Positions 45,428 to 56,672 of a stretch of DNA of 64,000 nucleotides are shown piece after piece. Location of the stretch: contig CAJFCV020000004.1 of NCBI GenBank assembly GCA_904066235.2, forward strand, positions 9,362,001 through 9,426,000. Direction: 5' to 3'. The notes below the pieces were generated by a model. The model was not told where the DNA came from, made no database searches, and worked only from the letters and a program-made list of their open reading frames with translations. Positions within the stretch are counted from its first letter, which is position 1, and the number at the start of each line of letters is the position of its first letter. The position numbers were made by a program, and so were the translations under genes. Origin of the DNA: Bursaphelenchus xylophilus (Eukaryota; Nematoda; Chromadorea; Rhabditida; Aphelenchoididae).

Positions 45428-48117
45428 TTTTTTCTCATAAACAACAAATTATTTTGAGGAAGGAAGAAAGGAAGGTAGTAGGGGGAGTAAATTGTATTGT
45501 TTTCTTCTTCCCGATGATTAATAATTGACTATGACAGCAGCCACAAAAGGAGCCCCAATTCTTATGGAGTTTTTTGCGAGAAAAAGCGGGAATAGATCAG
45601 AAGCAAGGTCAGAAAATGTTAGAGAAGCTGAGGAAGATCTCGACGTGCCAATGTTTCTTCAAATTTTATGGGTATGATATAGATGATGAAGGCAGGCCAT
45701 ACTTCAATTCCTCAAAATTTGAGTACATGTATAGCAAGCGATGTTATGGTATTCACTTGTCTAATATGATCATAATTTGCCCTATATCCCAATAAAATCT
45801 CGCGAATATGGTGTTGCACAAATGCGGAAAAATATTACAGTAAAAAATCAGGTCTGAAAAAGGAAGTACTAGAAGACGACGCTCAGATTTACTTTTAATT
45901 TCGCATACAAGGTAGGACTAGGCCAAAAGAATCTTGAAAATTTGAAGGGGGTTTACAGAGGAGTTAAAGATTTCAACGAGCTCTGTCGCCGAGAGAGGGC
46001 CCAAAATGCTGAGAACGGTCAGAGAAAAAAATTTTTTTGGCCATTCTTTAGATTTTTTATTATCAAACGGGCAAAAAGGAGTCGAATTTGGAAAAACTTT
46101 AGGGCTAAAAATCTAGATTGTTTCTGCAAAGCGCGAAAAAAATGATATGTCTTAAAAATGTTATCTAAACCTGTGCCAAATTTCATTAAAATCTGAGAGT
46201 GCCGTAAGTAATAAAACATGGTTCCACGACAGTCTGCTCTTGCAAATAATCCCCAAAATTTCCAAAAATCTCCCCTGATCCGAAGAGCATTAATCCCAAC
46301 GGAGATTACAAAAAATTGCAAAACATTGCGAAAACACTCAGCCGGAATTCTCATCATGTCTGCCTGAGACGCAGCTCTCTATAAACAAAATGTTTTCACA
46401 CATCGGTAGTGGGTTCGAAAAAACGGGAATTATGAGCGTTCGCAAGTCGTCTTTCTTTATGAAAAAACAAAGGCCGAGTGGAAAAAAATGATCAAGAAAG
46501 TTGGACATAAAAAACTAATTTTTTGAAGGGTTTTAGTCTGGGTATATGGCAAACAATTTTGCAATTTTTTTTGCAATTATTTGTAAAAGCGTTTGAACTA
46601 CTTTAATCCATTTTGTAAACCGATTATCGTCGGTGAAATTGAAGGAACGAGGAACGAAGAACAAATAGTATTATAGGTTATGAAAGGATGGGGTGAAATA
46701 TGTTTTCGTTGGAGATATAAGTCATCCCACTATTTGCATGCCATATATTGTATCCGAAATGAAAAAATAAGGCTTCGAAGCAAAAGCAGAGATGTTGTTG
46801 ACAGGGAAATACGCGAAATACAACGCACAGATTTTATAGCAGCTTTGTACAAAATTGGCAAATTTGCATTATTTTTTGGGAGTAATAAATAAAAATAATA
46901 ATAATAAACGAACTTTTAGTTAACTAAACGGCCATCACTTTCAACTTACGAGTGGCAGGTTTTTACGTAAAATGTTCCGATCGGAATATATTCAGAAATA
47001 CGACCAAACATTTTCTCTGGCCGCTCTCCGCATTTTATCTGCTCTCTCGTCAGCACACATTGTTTAGTATCTCGATAGCCCTTGTAGAGTTTGAGGTAAA
47101 ATTGACTAATATTGACCCAGGAACTATACAGTTTAACCTTTGAACAACAAATCGCAAAGGAACAAAAAAATTCTATAGAGATGTGTATTGTTGTACAGGG
47201 GTTCCACCAGGGGCGTAGCTGGCCAAAATTTCCGTGTGGAAGGTCGTTTGGGAGGCATGCAAAACTTTTGAAAATAACCTTGGTCCCCTAGCTACCTCTC
47301 TGAGTTCCACTGTATATACGTGGGCAAGATTTACACCTAATATGAGCGTCGTATTTCATTGTAAAATCAGAAATATAGGAAGCATACAGATACAGGCACA
47401 AATCGAGCTGCTTTCTTTCTAAATATGTAATGACACAACCCGCGATTTGACAACGTTATTTCTCCAATGACGTTGGCGTTGGTTTTGTATTCAAATGCGA
47501 TTATAAAAGTTACTGCAAAGGCATGTAAACTCATCTAAATTCAGAAACAACCGAGAAAATTGATAAAGTCAGCCGATTGTTTTGAAAGTCGAATGCTGTT
47601 TTTCATAAAGGTAGTGCTTGAACGGCGACTTGCTGGCTTACTCTGGATTTTATAATCTATTTTATACGAAGCTAGCTTGATTTTTGAGGGTACAGGGACA
47701 GGTTTATTGGCCACGTCTGTGCCAGTGTTGCGCGAGAAAAAATTTAAGCTTAAAATTAAAATCCTTCGCCAAGTTTTCATCATCATCTATGTATCGCGTC
47801 CTCGATAACATCCCGTATAAAAACACCTTCAAAATTCGTAAAACCCCTTGACCAATCCGTTACATTCCAAGTCGCCTCATTTTTTCACAACCTCAAAGAC
47901 GACCTCTTTGGCCACTCAACCTTTCTTTCAACTTGATTTTTTCTCCGAACGCCAAATGTTTTTGGCCCATTCGAGTTTAATCAATTTTATTTCATCTTCA
48001 TCGCAAATCTTTTTAAAACTTTTTTTTCACTTTTCAGAGAACATATAACACATATTATATTCGATATATCCATCAAATCACTTCATCCATCTTCTTTTCA
48101 CTTCAAGAATATAAATT
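45428..48117. other. Intergenic region with degraded repeats
   Basis: No supported gene. A worn family-C element covers 45857-46205, and a fragment of the same family (inverted, CCGCTCTCCGCATTTTATCT) lies at about 46,950-47,100. Two open frames of 60-73 codons (45.6-45.8 kb and 46.68-46.89 kb) read like possible protein remnants, but they match nothing I recognise. Confidence 0.45.
45857..46205 (+). repeat. Family C element (C4), degraded
   Basis: Retains GGAAGTACT, GACGCTCAGATT, the CGCCGAGAGAGGGC core, the GAACGGTCAGAGA segment and the AAATTTCATTAAAATCTGAG end. The ends are decayed. Confidence 0.6.
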
Positions 48118-49032
48118 ATGACGGCGCCCGAGGATCAACAAAATGAGGAAGAGCAAGAAAACGAAGTGGAAAACGAGTGAGTAGCCTCATTCCAGCATTG
48201 CTGATAATAAAACGCCTCAGGGGATAGGCCAGAAATGGCTCCATAAACGGTTGAGACTTGAACTATGAACGTTTGTATTTTTGGGTAGAGTAATTTTAAG
48301 AGAAAACCGAGATAAACCAATGACGTTCTTCCTGACAAGGAAAGTACTTTTATGGGGGCTCCTACTTTTTGACGGGACATATCTCAAAAAATCAGAAAAA
48401 ATGCGCTGATCAAGGATATATAAATCTTAGCTGCCCATTTTAGGTTTTTAAGGGTGAAAATGCCCAAAAACTGGTTTAATTTCCCTACAAAAGGCAGACA
48501 TTCGAAACGATAAAAAGAGCACTCGATCTCTTCCTTCGGAAGAGAGCGGTGTGGCCGAGTGGTTAGTGCCGTAGTCTGGGAATCAAGAAGGGGGACGCCG
48601 CACAGGTTCGATTTCCCTTTTGGGCTGAATCAACTTTTTTTGAAGCTGAAGGTCGGAAAAATAAATTTTTGGGCCAAGACTGTCTTATTACGTCTTAGAA
48701 ACTCAATAAACACCATTTTAAGCCAAAATAAAAATTGTAAACCTTTGAAAAAATTAAGCGAAAAGGGGTTCATATAGGACTTTAAGTCAACTTCCGACTG
48801 AGTTTTCACCCCTAAAAACCTAAAATGGGCAGCTAAGATCTATATATTCTTGATCAGCACATTTTTTCTGATTTTTTGAGATATGTCCCGTCAAAAAGTA
48901 GGAGCCCCCATAAAAGTACTTTCCTTGTGAAAAAATTGGATGTTTGTGATTTTTTCCATTTTTGGACTTGCAAACAAATTTTAGTTTATTGGACTTTGTT
49001 ACAGGCATAAACAGAACGTAGATGAGAACTAG
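48118..49032 (+). CDS. Possible short acidic peptide ORF, two exons
   Basis: ATG at 48118 begins MTAPEDQQNEEEQENEVENE. The donor is GA|GTGAGTAG at 48177, and the phase-compatible acceptor GTTACAG at 49004 leads to HKQNVDEN and a stop, 28 aa in all. The exon is coding-like and preceded by an A/T-rich leader. The intron carries the whole 592-bp inverted-repeat element at 48336-48927. It may be the first exon of a longer gene whose 3' part is lost or not recognised. Low confidence. Confidence 0.25.
48336..48927. mobile_element. Terminal-inverted-repeat element carrying a tRNA-like sequence
   Basis: 592 bp. The arms of about 130 bp (48336-48468 and 48797-48927) are almost perfect inverted copies. 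CAAGGAAAGTACTTTTATGG opens the element, and its inverse CCATAAAAGTACTTTCCTTG closes it; ACGGGACATATCTCAAAAAA and CTTAGCTGCCCATTTTAGG are shared inside. The 330-bp unique centre holds a tRNA-Ser-like relic and no ORF. It is non-autonomous and has no second copy in the window. Confidence 0.75.
48548..48623 (+). pseudogene. Degenerate tRNA-Ser-like sequence (pol III A and B boxes)
   Basis: TGTGGCCGAGTGGTTAGTGCC gives a good A box and a GGC/GCC D-stem. About 45 bp later, CACAGGTTCGATTTCCC gives a near-consensus B box. Spacing with a long variable region fits a class II (Ser-type) tRNA. I could not form a 5-bp anticodon stem, a matching 7-bp acceptor stem or a full T-stem. This is a tRNA pseudogene or tRNA-derived SINE head, not a working tRNA. 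Confidence 0.6.
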
Positions 49033-49077
49033 CAAAGAAAGAAAATGTTGCTTTTGGGAATACAAGGTTTTATCAGT

Positions 49078-49216
49078 CTGTCGGGAAAATAATGACCACT
49101 AAGTCGCATCAAGAATCGCACCATTTTTCAGCTACGCCTTGTGCTCATTATTTTCTCGACAGAAAATACAGGCTGTGTAAAGGCATAGGCGACAAATCAT
49201 TGGCCTATGCCTTACA
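49078..49216. repeat. Double hairpin repeat
   Basis: The first stem is CTGTCGGGAAAATAATGA (49078-) pairing with TCATTATTTTCTCGACAG (about 49145-49162). The second is GTGTAAAGGCATAGGC pairing with GCCTATGCCTTACAC. The compact palindromes are typical of nematode MITE fragments. Confidence 0.55.
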
Positions 49217-49878
49217 CATGCTGAAAATTTCAACTTGCGGTTTGGGGCCGCAGCCGATATATTCAACGATCATTGCGATACTTGTTCCCTCTTTACTACA
49301 TGAGTAATGTGTCAAACGCGACGTTCTGGTTTTCTTTAATTTTTGCAGATGGTCTATACACAGTCTCCACCATTGAATCACATTTTGAAATCTCCGTTTT
49401 GTAGTCAACGTCAACAAGGAACCTCTATTAGAATTCCAAACCAAATCTAATCCGATTCATTGCTGTCTTTGCAATAAGCAACTCTAATCCCGGTTGTTTC
49501 AAAAGCAATTTACAAGTATTGTGTTTTCGGTAAAGCCAATCCGATTACAATAATCCAGTGTTCCTCTGTGAGCACAGCATAGCTTCCTTATCCCGATCCA
49601 GCACTTTATGTTTTCCCTGGAAAAGAGAGAGGAGAAGACAAGGAATACAGCGTATGCCCTTATTTTCTGCAATTTAATCAGAACAAATTGGTCTTCCGGA
49701 AGTTATCAGACAGCCTCGTGGAGAGTAGACAAACGAAAACAATGCTTAATTGACCCTCAGGCAGTCTGCGTTATCACTACGTGCGTTCGAACGGGGGGCA
49801 ATGATCTCCGGGAATGTCACAAGCAGGAAACATTAGCAAAAATCTTTTTTCTGGTCAATTATTTTTGCATCCCGACTT

Positions 49879-50037
49879 TTAGGGTCGACGGCAGTTCGGG
49901 TAAACACAAAATCGGTCGACACGAAGCCTAGGACAGGTGGATACCCTAAAAAAGGTTGTATAAAATGCCTACGAGGCCTGGTAGAGCCGTTGGATAGTCG
50001 GCGAAGGCTCGGCGGAGACTTGGCAAAGACTTACAAT
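49879..50037 (+). repeat. Family D dispersed repeat (D3)
   Basis: Third copy of the repeat at 12329-12495. GGGTCGACGGCAGTTCGGGT, CACAAAATCGGTCGACACG and CGAAGGCTCGGCGGAGACTT are conserved. Confidence 0.65.
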
Positions 50038-50741
50038 ATACGCCATTATTTTCAAAGCGCAATAGTTTTGCATTTCAAATTCTAAATTTTTAAGCCTCAC
50101 TTTCCCAGAAAATCTCTGCACTTTTCCCCTTACGCAACGTGTTGATAACAAACGTAGCCACAAGACTTTGACCTTTTCCTTTTTTAATCCTATCCATAAT
50201 CATCCTCACGTTCTTATCAGTAACACAGTTCAATAATCAAAAAGTGGAATTCTTCGGCTTTTCTGGAAACGAAAAATTAAGGCAAAAACGTTTAAGTAAA
50301 GTGACTTTTAAAAACATTATCAGTGCTCTGAAAAAATGTTTCGGTCAAAGATCAACTTTCAAAAAAATATTTTGACTAGTTGTAAAAAAATTAGTGTAAA
50401 ATTTATTTTCTACAGCAAATATTTTGAGAAAAAACAAAAAAATCTAAAAAAATTTGTCTGGAAAAAATCCAAAAAAAAATGAAAATTCAACGAATTTTTT
50501 TTTCAAAATGAAAAATTTTGTGCTAAAAAAAGCCCTAAAAAATCCCGGTTGTTCAGCGTCATTCCAGCCTTATCGCCAAATCGAACATGATGAAACAAGA
50601 AACAGAGGTATTTTTCCCGTTAAAGCCACATTTCTCCCTCGAATTGATAGTGTTTATCAGGGCTGGCCAACTTATCAGGCGCCCAATAAATTAGCGGCCT
50701 CGTTGCCTCCATTCATTTCGATTGTTTGCAGGCGGCGGACG

Positions 50742-53700
50742 ATGTGGATCCGGTCGGGTCTGCTTGTGTTGGTGGCGGTGGTGCTGGGTGCGACTGCGTT
50801 GCGGTCGAATCGCGTCAAGGAGGCGTTCTTGGGGCATGTGGATCCATTGCTGCGGGTGGATTGTGAGCCGAAGCCGGGCGCCACGGAGGAGTCGTGCAAA
50901 CAGAAGGGATGTGTTTGGGGGAACATTCACGGAATGGTAAGTGGAGCACTCTACTCACTTCAGGTCAGACTGAGATAGGGCAAAACGTGAATGAATTGGC
51001 AATTCGCAAAAAAAAAAGACACGAAAAAACTTTTTCTCGAAGAAGAAATGGGGAAATTTTGAGGCGAGAGAGTACGTTTTTTGCGCGTCTTTTCTCTGCT
51101 TCTCTGTGAAATCAAGACGAAGTGTAAAAAAACGAAAGCGAAGAGTCTATTCCGGTGATCAGACTGCTCAGTTTTTCCATCCAAAATTTAGCTATGTCAA
51201 ATCTGACCTTTGACCTTTTAGGCGGACCGAAATATCCCCCTCTGCCACTACCCTCAGAACACCGGGTACATTCAAAAAACCAAACAGACCGTTGGAACAA
51301 GCACTAAATTCCAATTGGAGAAGAATAAGGACAGTCCGAAAAACCCCTACGGCGATGAGTTTGAAAAGCTGAATATTGAAACGGACGAGCTTGGAAGCGG
51401 GTTGAAAGTCAAAATCGGCGCTGAAAATGCCTATGAACCGGACTTGTTGTTGAACAAAAATCCTGTAATCGAGTCAGAGGAGAAGCTGGTATTCAACTAC
51501 ACGAATAGTGATGTTTTTGCCTTTACCGTGACCAGGCAGTCAACTGGCGCGAGGATTTGGGACACCTCTATTGGTAAGTGGAACTTTAGGGGTATTTGTT
51601 GTATACTATCATAGGGGAAGACATTAAGTCATGAAAGGTGTCCAAATTGGGGACATTGGATATGGGGTACCCTATGCGGGATTTTTTGATTTGCTGTAGA
51701 TTTTGCATACGTAATGTACATAGGCCACTACTGATACCTGAACAGCGAAGATGAGATATTCAACAAGCTTTTTTTGAAAGAGCATGCAATGCGGAGAGTC
51801 AGTTAGACAAAAAAAACACGGCTTCTCTAGATCTCTCTGAAAAACTAAAACTCCGAGGAAAAATTTTACCCATCTGTTGTAGATATACATAAAAAATTAA
51901 TCTTCAGGCGGTCTAATCTTCGGTTCCAAGTATATTCAAATTGCAACCCTCATCCCAACCGACAAGATCTATGGATTTGGTGAGCATGTCCATCAGACCC
52001 TGCAGCATGACCTGAAAAAGTATCGGACCTGGCCAATGTTTGCCAGAGATCAGCCGCCAAATTCGCTCAACGAAAACTACATGAACTTGTACGGTGTGCA
52101 CAACTTTTACATTGGAATCGAAGAGAATGGGAATGCGCACGGCGTGTTCGTGCTAAATTCGCATGCTCAGGAAGTGACGACCGGGCCAGGCCCACATCTG
52201 GTCTATCGTGCAATCGGTGGGCAATTTGAGGTCTTCTTTTTCCCCGGCCCCAAGCCTGAGGACGTTGTGAGGCAGTATCAGCAAGTCATTGGGACCCCGT
52301 ATTTGCCGGCATATTGGGCGTTGGGCTTCCAGCTCTGCCGATATGGCTTCCTCAGTCTACAGGATATGAAAGATACGGTAGCGAGGGTGAGAAATGCCAG
52401 AATCCCGATTGATACGATTATTCCGGATATCGATTATATGGAGAGGTACAAGGACTTCACTGTTGGCCAAGAGGTAAGTTTTCAGAGCTGTTTTGGGGTA
52501 GATTAGAAACGTAGAGCCAATATCTGGGTCGTTTTCCTTTGTAGAGGTCTCTAAAACGTCTTTTTCAATTACTTCTTTTCTTCAGAAATGGGCCGGACTT
52601 CCTCAATACGCCAAGGAACTCAACGAAATTGGGATGCATCTGACCGTAATCCTGGACCCAGCGGTCCAAGTCAACTACTTTTCCTTTGAAAACGGCCGCC
52701 GTCAGAATGCCAGTTTCTTGAGCTGGCCTCGCAAAGACCTTGTCCAGCACAAAATCAACGATCTCTACCCTCTTACCAAGGATTCCTTGGATATGTTGGG
52801 AGTAGTGTGGCCCGACGCTCATGTGGCTTTCCCCGACTTTTTCGATGACACCAATTTGACGGCGAATTGGTGGAAAAGCGAGATTAAACAGTTCCACGAC
52901 CGCGTTGCTTTCGATGGCCTTTGGATTGACATGAATGAGCCGTCGGCGTTCGCGACCAACGACGACCATCCCTGGTACTACGACCTCCCCGACCATCCCA
53001 ACATTGAGCCACTCTGGTGTCCGCGCAGTGGCGCGGATGGCGCACTGGATCAACCGCCCTACTCCACTTTCGCCACCTACATTTATGGCGAGGGATACCC
53101 GTTGTGCGGCAACACTCTGTGCATGTTGGCCACCACCAATCGGGGAAAAGATGTGCTCTACAACAACAAGAACTTGTATGGACTGAAGGAGACGGTGGAT
53201 ACGTTCGCTGCGCTCAGAGAGGCCACAGGAAAGAGAGGACAAGTCATTAGTCGCAGCACGTTCCCCAGCAGCGGGCATTTCGGCGGGCATTGGCTCGGGG
53301 ATAATACGGCAAGATGGGAGGATTTGAGAACGACCGTCATCGGGGTTCAGGAGTTCAACATCTTCGGAATTCCGTTTGTGGGATCCGATGTTTGTGGATT
53401 TATCAACCCAACCGAGGAGGAGTTGTGCTTGAGGTGGCAGCAGTTGGGGGCGTTCCACAGTTTCTACAGGTAAGGCTTCTTTACAAAAGAAAACATTTAA
53501 AAATCTTTTGGTTTTCTTTACTTACCGTACTCCCTTTTCAGAAACCACAACGCCATCGGCAATCCTCCTCAAGACCCAGCGCAATGGCCCTCTGTTGCTG
53601 AGGCCACTCGTCAAGCCAACACCTTCCGTTACCGCCATCTCCCTTACCTCTATTCCCTTCATTTTGCTGCTTCCCAACGAGGTGGCACTGTGGTTCGTCC

Positions 53701-54427
53701 GGTCTACTTTGAATTCCCCAAGGACCGAGAAGCCTACGAACTAAACTACCAGTTCATGTGGGGCCCCGCAATCATGGTGGCGCCCGCCATCTTCTCGAAG
53801 GTCTCCGAAGTCCGAGCCTACATTCCGCCCGGCGCCACGTGGTACAATTTGTACGGCAAAAAGTACGGCAGCTCGTTGTCGCATGGCTTTGGACAGGTTG
53901 AGGCCGAACTGGCTTCGACGGCCCCAGTGTTTGTCCGTTGCGGACATGTGATCCCAAGACAAGTGCCGGCGATGACCACTCGGGACAGTCGCAAGGGAAA
54001 TATGCAACTATTGGTCACCTTGCCGCAGGACCTGAGCAACAAACAAGTGTTGGCCAAGGGAGAGCTCTTCTGGGATCAGGGCGACAACGAGTTCTTGGCC
54101 GAAAATGGATGGCAAAGAACGTACGACCATCAACACTACACCTTCAACTTCACAATCGCCGACAATGTTGCTTCGCTGAGAATTTCGTTACAGAATAACC
54201 CACAGAACTTTGAAGGTCTGAAGCCATTCGAGGAGATTGAAGTCTTCGGATACCCCAAATCGGTTGATTTCAATTCAGTCAAGTTGAATGGCAAAGCGGT
54301 GACGGTGTCCAAGCAACAAAGCACGTACAGTCCATTCACAAAACTGCTTCGTCTAAGATCCCCTCAGGGCTTGTTTGACTTGAAACAAGGCGAAAAGGAG
54401 TGGACAATCACTTGGAATAATTTATAA
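50742..54427 (+). CDS. Secreted/membrane GH31 alpha-glucosidase with trefoil domain
   Basis: Lysosomal acid glucosidase/maltase-like enzyme that hydrolyses terminal alpha-glucose. Exons are 50742-50936, 51222-51573, 51908-52473, 52586-53469 and 53542-54427, giving 960 aa. An N-terminal hydrophobic segment, about 4-20 (LLVLVAVVLGATAL), is a signal peptide or anchor. A P-type trefoil lies at about 39-84 (RVDCEPKPGATEESCKQKGC to IPLCHYPQNTGYI). The GH31 N-terminal beta domain includes IYGFGEHVHQTL. The catalytic barrel has YMERYKDFTV, the nucleophile motif GLWIDMNEPSAF (D about 486) and acid/base GGHWLGDNTARW (D about 610). Then RYRHLPYLYSLHF and a beta-sandwich tail follow. All catalytic residues are present and there are no internal stops. 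AATAAA lies at 54,467. Codon use is more GC-rich than in neighbouring genes. The long antisense open frame at 52.6-53.5 kb is a shadow. Confidence 0.95.
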
Positions 54428-54569
54428 ATCAAGAATTTCTTTAAGTGTATATAAGAATTACTGTGTAATAAATATTTATCGGATAGGAAAAAAATGAAAT
54501 CACTGTAATAACAAAGGAATCTTTTTCAGGAAGATTTTGGCTGATTTGCAAGCGGTTTGTAGCAAAAAT

Positions 54570-54779
54570 TTAACGAGGAACTGCACAAAAAATACTCCAA
54601 GCGTAACGGTCATATTTTGATGAAATGGTTGCGTACTCTCTCGGCCGCAAAGGTCATATCTTGGCTGTCGATGGAAAGCGTGAGCTAAAACTTTCAAGGA
54701 TTCGTATGAGGCATACACCCAAAGTGTGTGCGAAATTTAGAGGAAATCTGAGCGCCGCACTTGGGGTATAGCCCCTTGA
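54570..54779 (-). repeat. Family C element fragment (C5), inverted
   Basis: Contains ACTCTCTCGGC, AGCGTGAGCTAAAACTTTCA and TCTGAGCGCCGCACTTGGGG. Only about half the element remains. Confidence 0.6.
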
Positions 54780-55268
54780 GAGTGTCAAGCTTCAACCCAT
54801 CGTCTTGGAAAGTACATACTTTCTATAGCTGCTTAAAATTTCCAAACGCTTGGCCTTTTCATTTCGTTTTGATCGTCACCTCATCACAACAACGCCGATC
54901 TTTTCCAAAAGCTTTCCCGACGCTTCTACGGTGTGTTTTCACTTGCAGTTTCTCAACACAACATTCCGATGATACGTTTGTCGTAGAAGATGGATAGTAT
55001 TTACCAAGATCCTTTACAATCTAATCTTTGCACACTTGTAAATATATACAAATTAATTGTCAATTTACATGCCTTTGTGATTTCTACTGCACAAATTTAT
55101 TTAATTATTACCTCTTAATTTTTTTTTTACGGTTTCGCAAGTTTATTCATTGAAAATTATCGTAAACTATTTATTATCGCTACATCATGTTTCAAAGATA
55201 GCATAAAAAGCCCTAAAAATACACAAGAGATCAATGCGCAGAGTCACGACGACCCCGTTTGTATTATA

Positions 55269-55964
55269 CAGGGTGCGGCAATTTTTCGGCCGGATTTTAA
55301 TTGGCCATAACTTGTTTAGTTTTTGGGCAAATGTTAAAATTCTTTTTTTCCCTGAATCCATAGACAACCCCATTTTGTTTAATACCAAATATGTTATATC
55401 CGTTCATTAGACTTCAGTAAAAATTCGAGACAAAGAAAAAGTTCTAATTTTCATAGCTGACAATGGAATTACCCGTAGTGCGACTCTCAGATTTTCTTAA
55501 AATTTTGCACATGGGCCGGACATAGGCCACACATCAATTCCTGAAAGTTTCAGCCCGCACCTTTCAGGGGCGACCAAGATATTCAACGATTCTTTGCGGT
55601 CAGGAGGGCACATGAGTGGTCACACAGAAAAACTTTTTGGCTATATCTTCGCTAGTTTTGTGCGGAGATAGCTGATTTTTTGTGGAAACGGTATTCTCCA
55701 TGGCATGAACCGGCATGAAACTTTTTGCGACAAAATTCGTAAAAAAAGTCGTTTTTTCTGGCGATTTTCACACACGCCGAAAAAGCATAGAAAACGACAG
55801 AAAGGCCAATAACTATGAACTAGGTCCCTGTATATATAACATATTTGGTATTAAACAAAATGGGGTTGTCTGAGGATTCAGGGAAAAAAAGAATTTTAAC
55901 ATTCGGATAAAAACTAAAAAAGTTATAGCCAATTCAAATCCGGCCGAAAAATTGCCGCACCCTG
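55269..55964. mobile_element. TA-flanked inverted-repeat element with nested family C copy
   Basis: The left end CAGGGTGCGGCAATTTTTCG and the right end AAATTGCCGCACCCTG are inverted, with TA outside. The arms extend about 135 bp and include CCATTTTGTTTAATACCAAA and its inverse. The arms are nearly identical, so the element looks fairly young. The centre (about 55,465-55,780) is occupied by a family-C element. No transposase ORF, so it is non-autonomous; the ends resemble mariner-type termini. Confidence 0.75.
55465..55780 (+). repeat. Family C element (C6), nested
   Basis: Retains AGTGCGACTCTCAGATTTTC, TCAATTCCTGAAAGTTTCAG, the AAGATATTCAACGATT core and TTTTTGGCTATATCTTC. Located inside the element at 55269-55964. 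Confidence 0.65.
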
Positions 55965-56479
55965 TATTATAGTAGCCTAAGGTCACATAAAATATTGACA
56001 ATCTCAGTCAACATAACGTGACAATTCGACCGCGCAAAGTACGGCCATCAGGTTAAGAGAGAAGAATGGAGAATGAAAAACGAGAGAGAGTGTGTTGGAG
56101 ACGAAGAGAGGAGCAGAGAAATGAGACTGTTACAAAAATGAGTGCAGTTTGGAGAAAAAATGTGGTGGAGAAATCAAAAGGAGTACAATGTGATTTGTTC
56201 AAAAATGTATAAACATTTAGGAACAAATCACAAAAGAAAATGCCAACGAACTTTATAGGAGAGATTGCGGAAAATGGTGAAAAGCTACACTCACAGATTG
56301 GTGTCGTTTTCTATGAGAGAAAATATGTACAATAAGAATGCGTGAAGAAGACAAGAAGATAAACTATGATTCGATATCACCACAAATATCGGCTAACAGC
56401 CGATATGTAAGTCCAATAACACGCCATTCTTCACCCCCTTTTCTTTCTTTCCATGCCTACAGACAGTTGATTATGGCAA

Positions 56480-56671
56480 CTACCTCTTGAGTCCATTCCC
56501 AGTACCAAAGGAAACACTAAAAATTTGTGTGTCACCGCCACTGTACGAAGGTCGATTGTAGTATGCAGAGCCGGCGCCGTAAACGTTGTTTCCTCCATAA
56601 TAATACCCGCCATACTGTGGTTTAGACTGTATCGTTGACATCGACGTGAAAATGAAAAATATCACAAGCAT
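56480..56671 (-). CDS. Small secreted Gly/Tyr-rich peptide
   Basis: Single-exon ORF of 63 aa on the minus strand. MLVIFFIFTSMSTIQS is a short hydrophobic signal-like N-terminus, then KPQYGGYYYGGNNVYGAG and further Gly/Tyr/Ser-rich sequence ending in GTGNGLKR. This composition resembles nematode YGG-type antimicrobial/neuropeptide-like (nlp) or cuticle-associated peptides; which one cannot be told. The ATG (56671) is two bases from the TA target of a Tc1/mariner insertion, so the native 5' end and promoter may lie beyond 57,970 or be lost. The frame is also open into the transposon end but without an ATG there. A donor-like AG|GTAGTT overlaps the stop, so a longer spliced form is possible. Confidence 0.5.
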   Translation of the reverse strand: MLVIFFIFTSMSTIQSKPQYGGYYYGGNNVYGAGSAYYNRPSYSGGDTQIFSVSFGTGNGLKR

Positions 56672-56672
56672 G

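Larger units (their letters stand above)
49033..50741. other. Upstream region of the alpha-glucosidase gene
   Basis: Contains a compact double-hairpin sequence (49078-49216) and a family-D repeat (49879-50037). TTGTTTGCAG at 50,722-50,731 is a plausible trans-splice acceptor 10 bp before the glucosidase ATG. No gene is supported. The open frame at 49608-49931 overlaps the family-D repeat. Confidence 0.5.
54428..56479. other. Intergenic region with nested MITEs
   Basis: No gene supported. It contains a family-C fragment (54570-54779) and the element at 55269-55964 with another family-C copy inside. The sequence from about 56,030 to 56,400 is purine-rich (AGAGA tracts) with no feature recognised. 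Confidence 0.5.

Noticed and set aside
45574..46892. Two ORFs of 60-73 codons (45.6-45.8 kb and 46.7-46.9 kb) with protein-like composition
   Set aside because: No consensus splice partners or recognised domain, and they flank degraded family-C repeat DNA. They are kept only as possible remnants.
48548..48630. Functional tRNA-Ser gene
   Set aside because: The A and B boxes are good, but the anticodon, acceptor and T stems do not pair. It is listed as a relic instead.
52565..53458. 297-codon antisense ORF across the glucosidase gene
   Set aside because: It is a shadow of the GC-rich GH31 catalytic exon, and the sense frame contains all family motifs.
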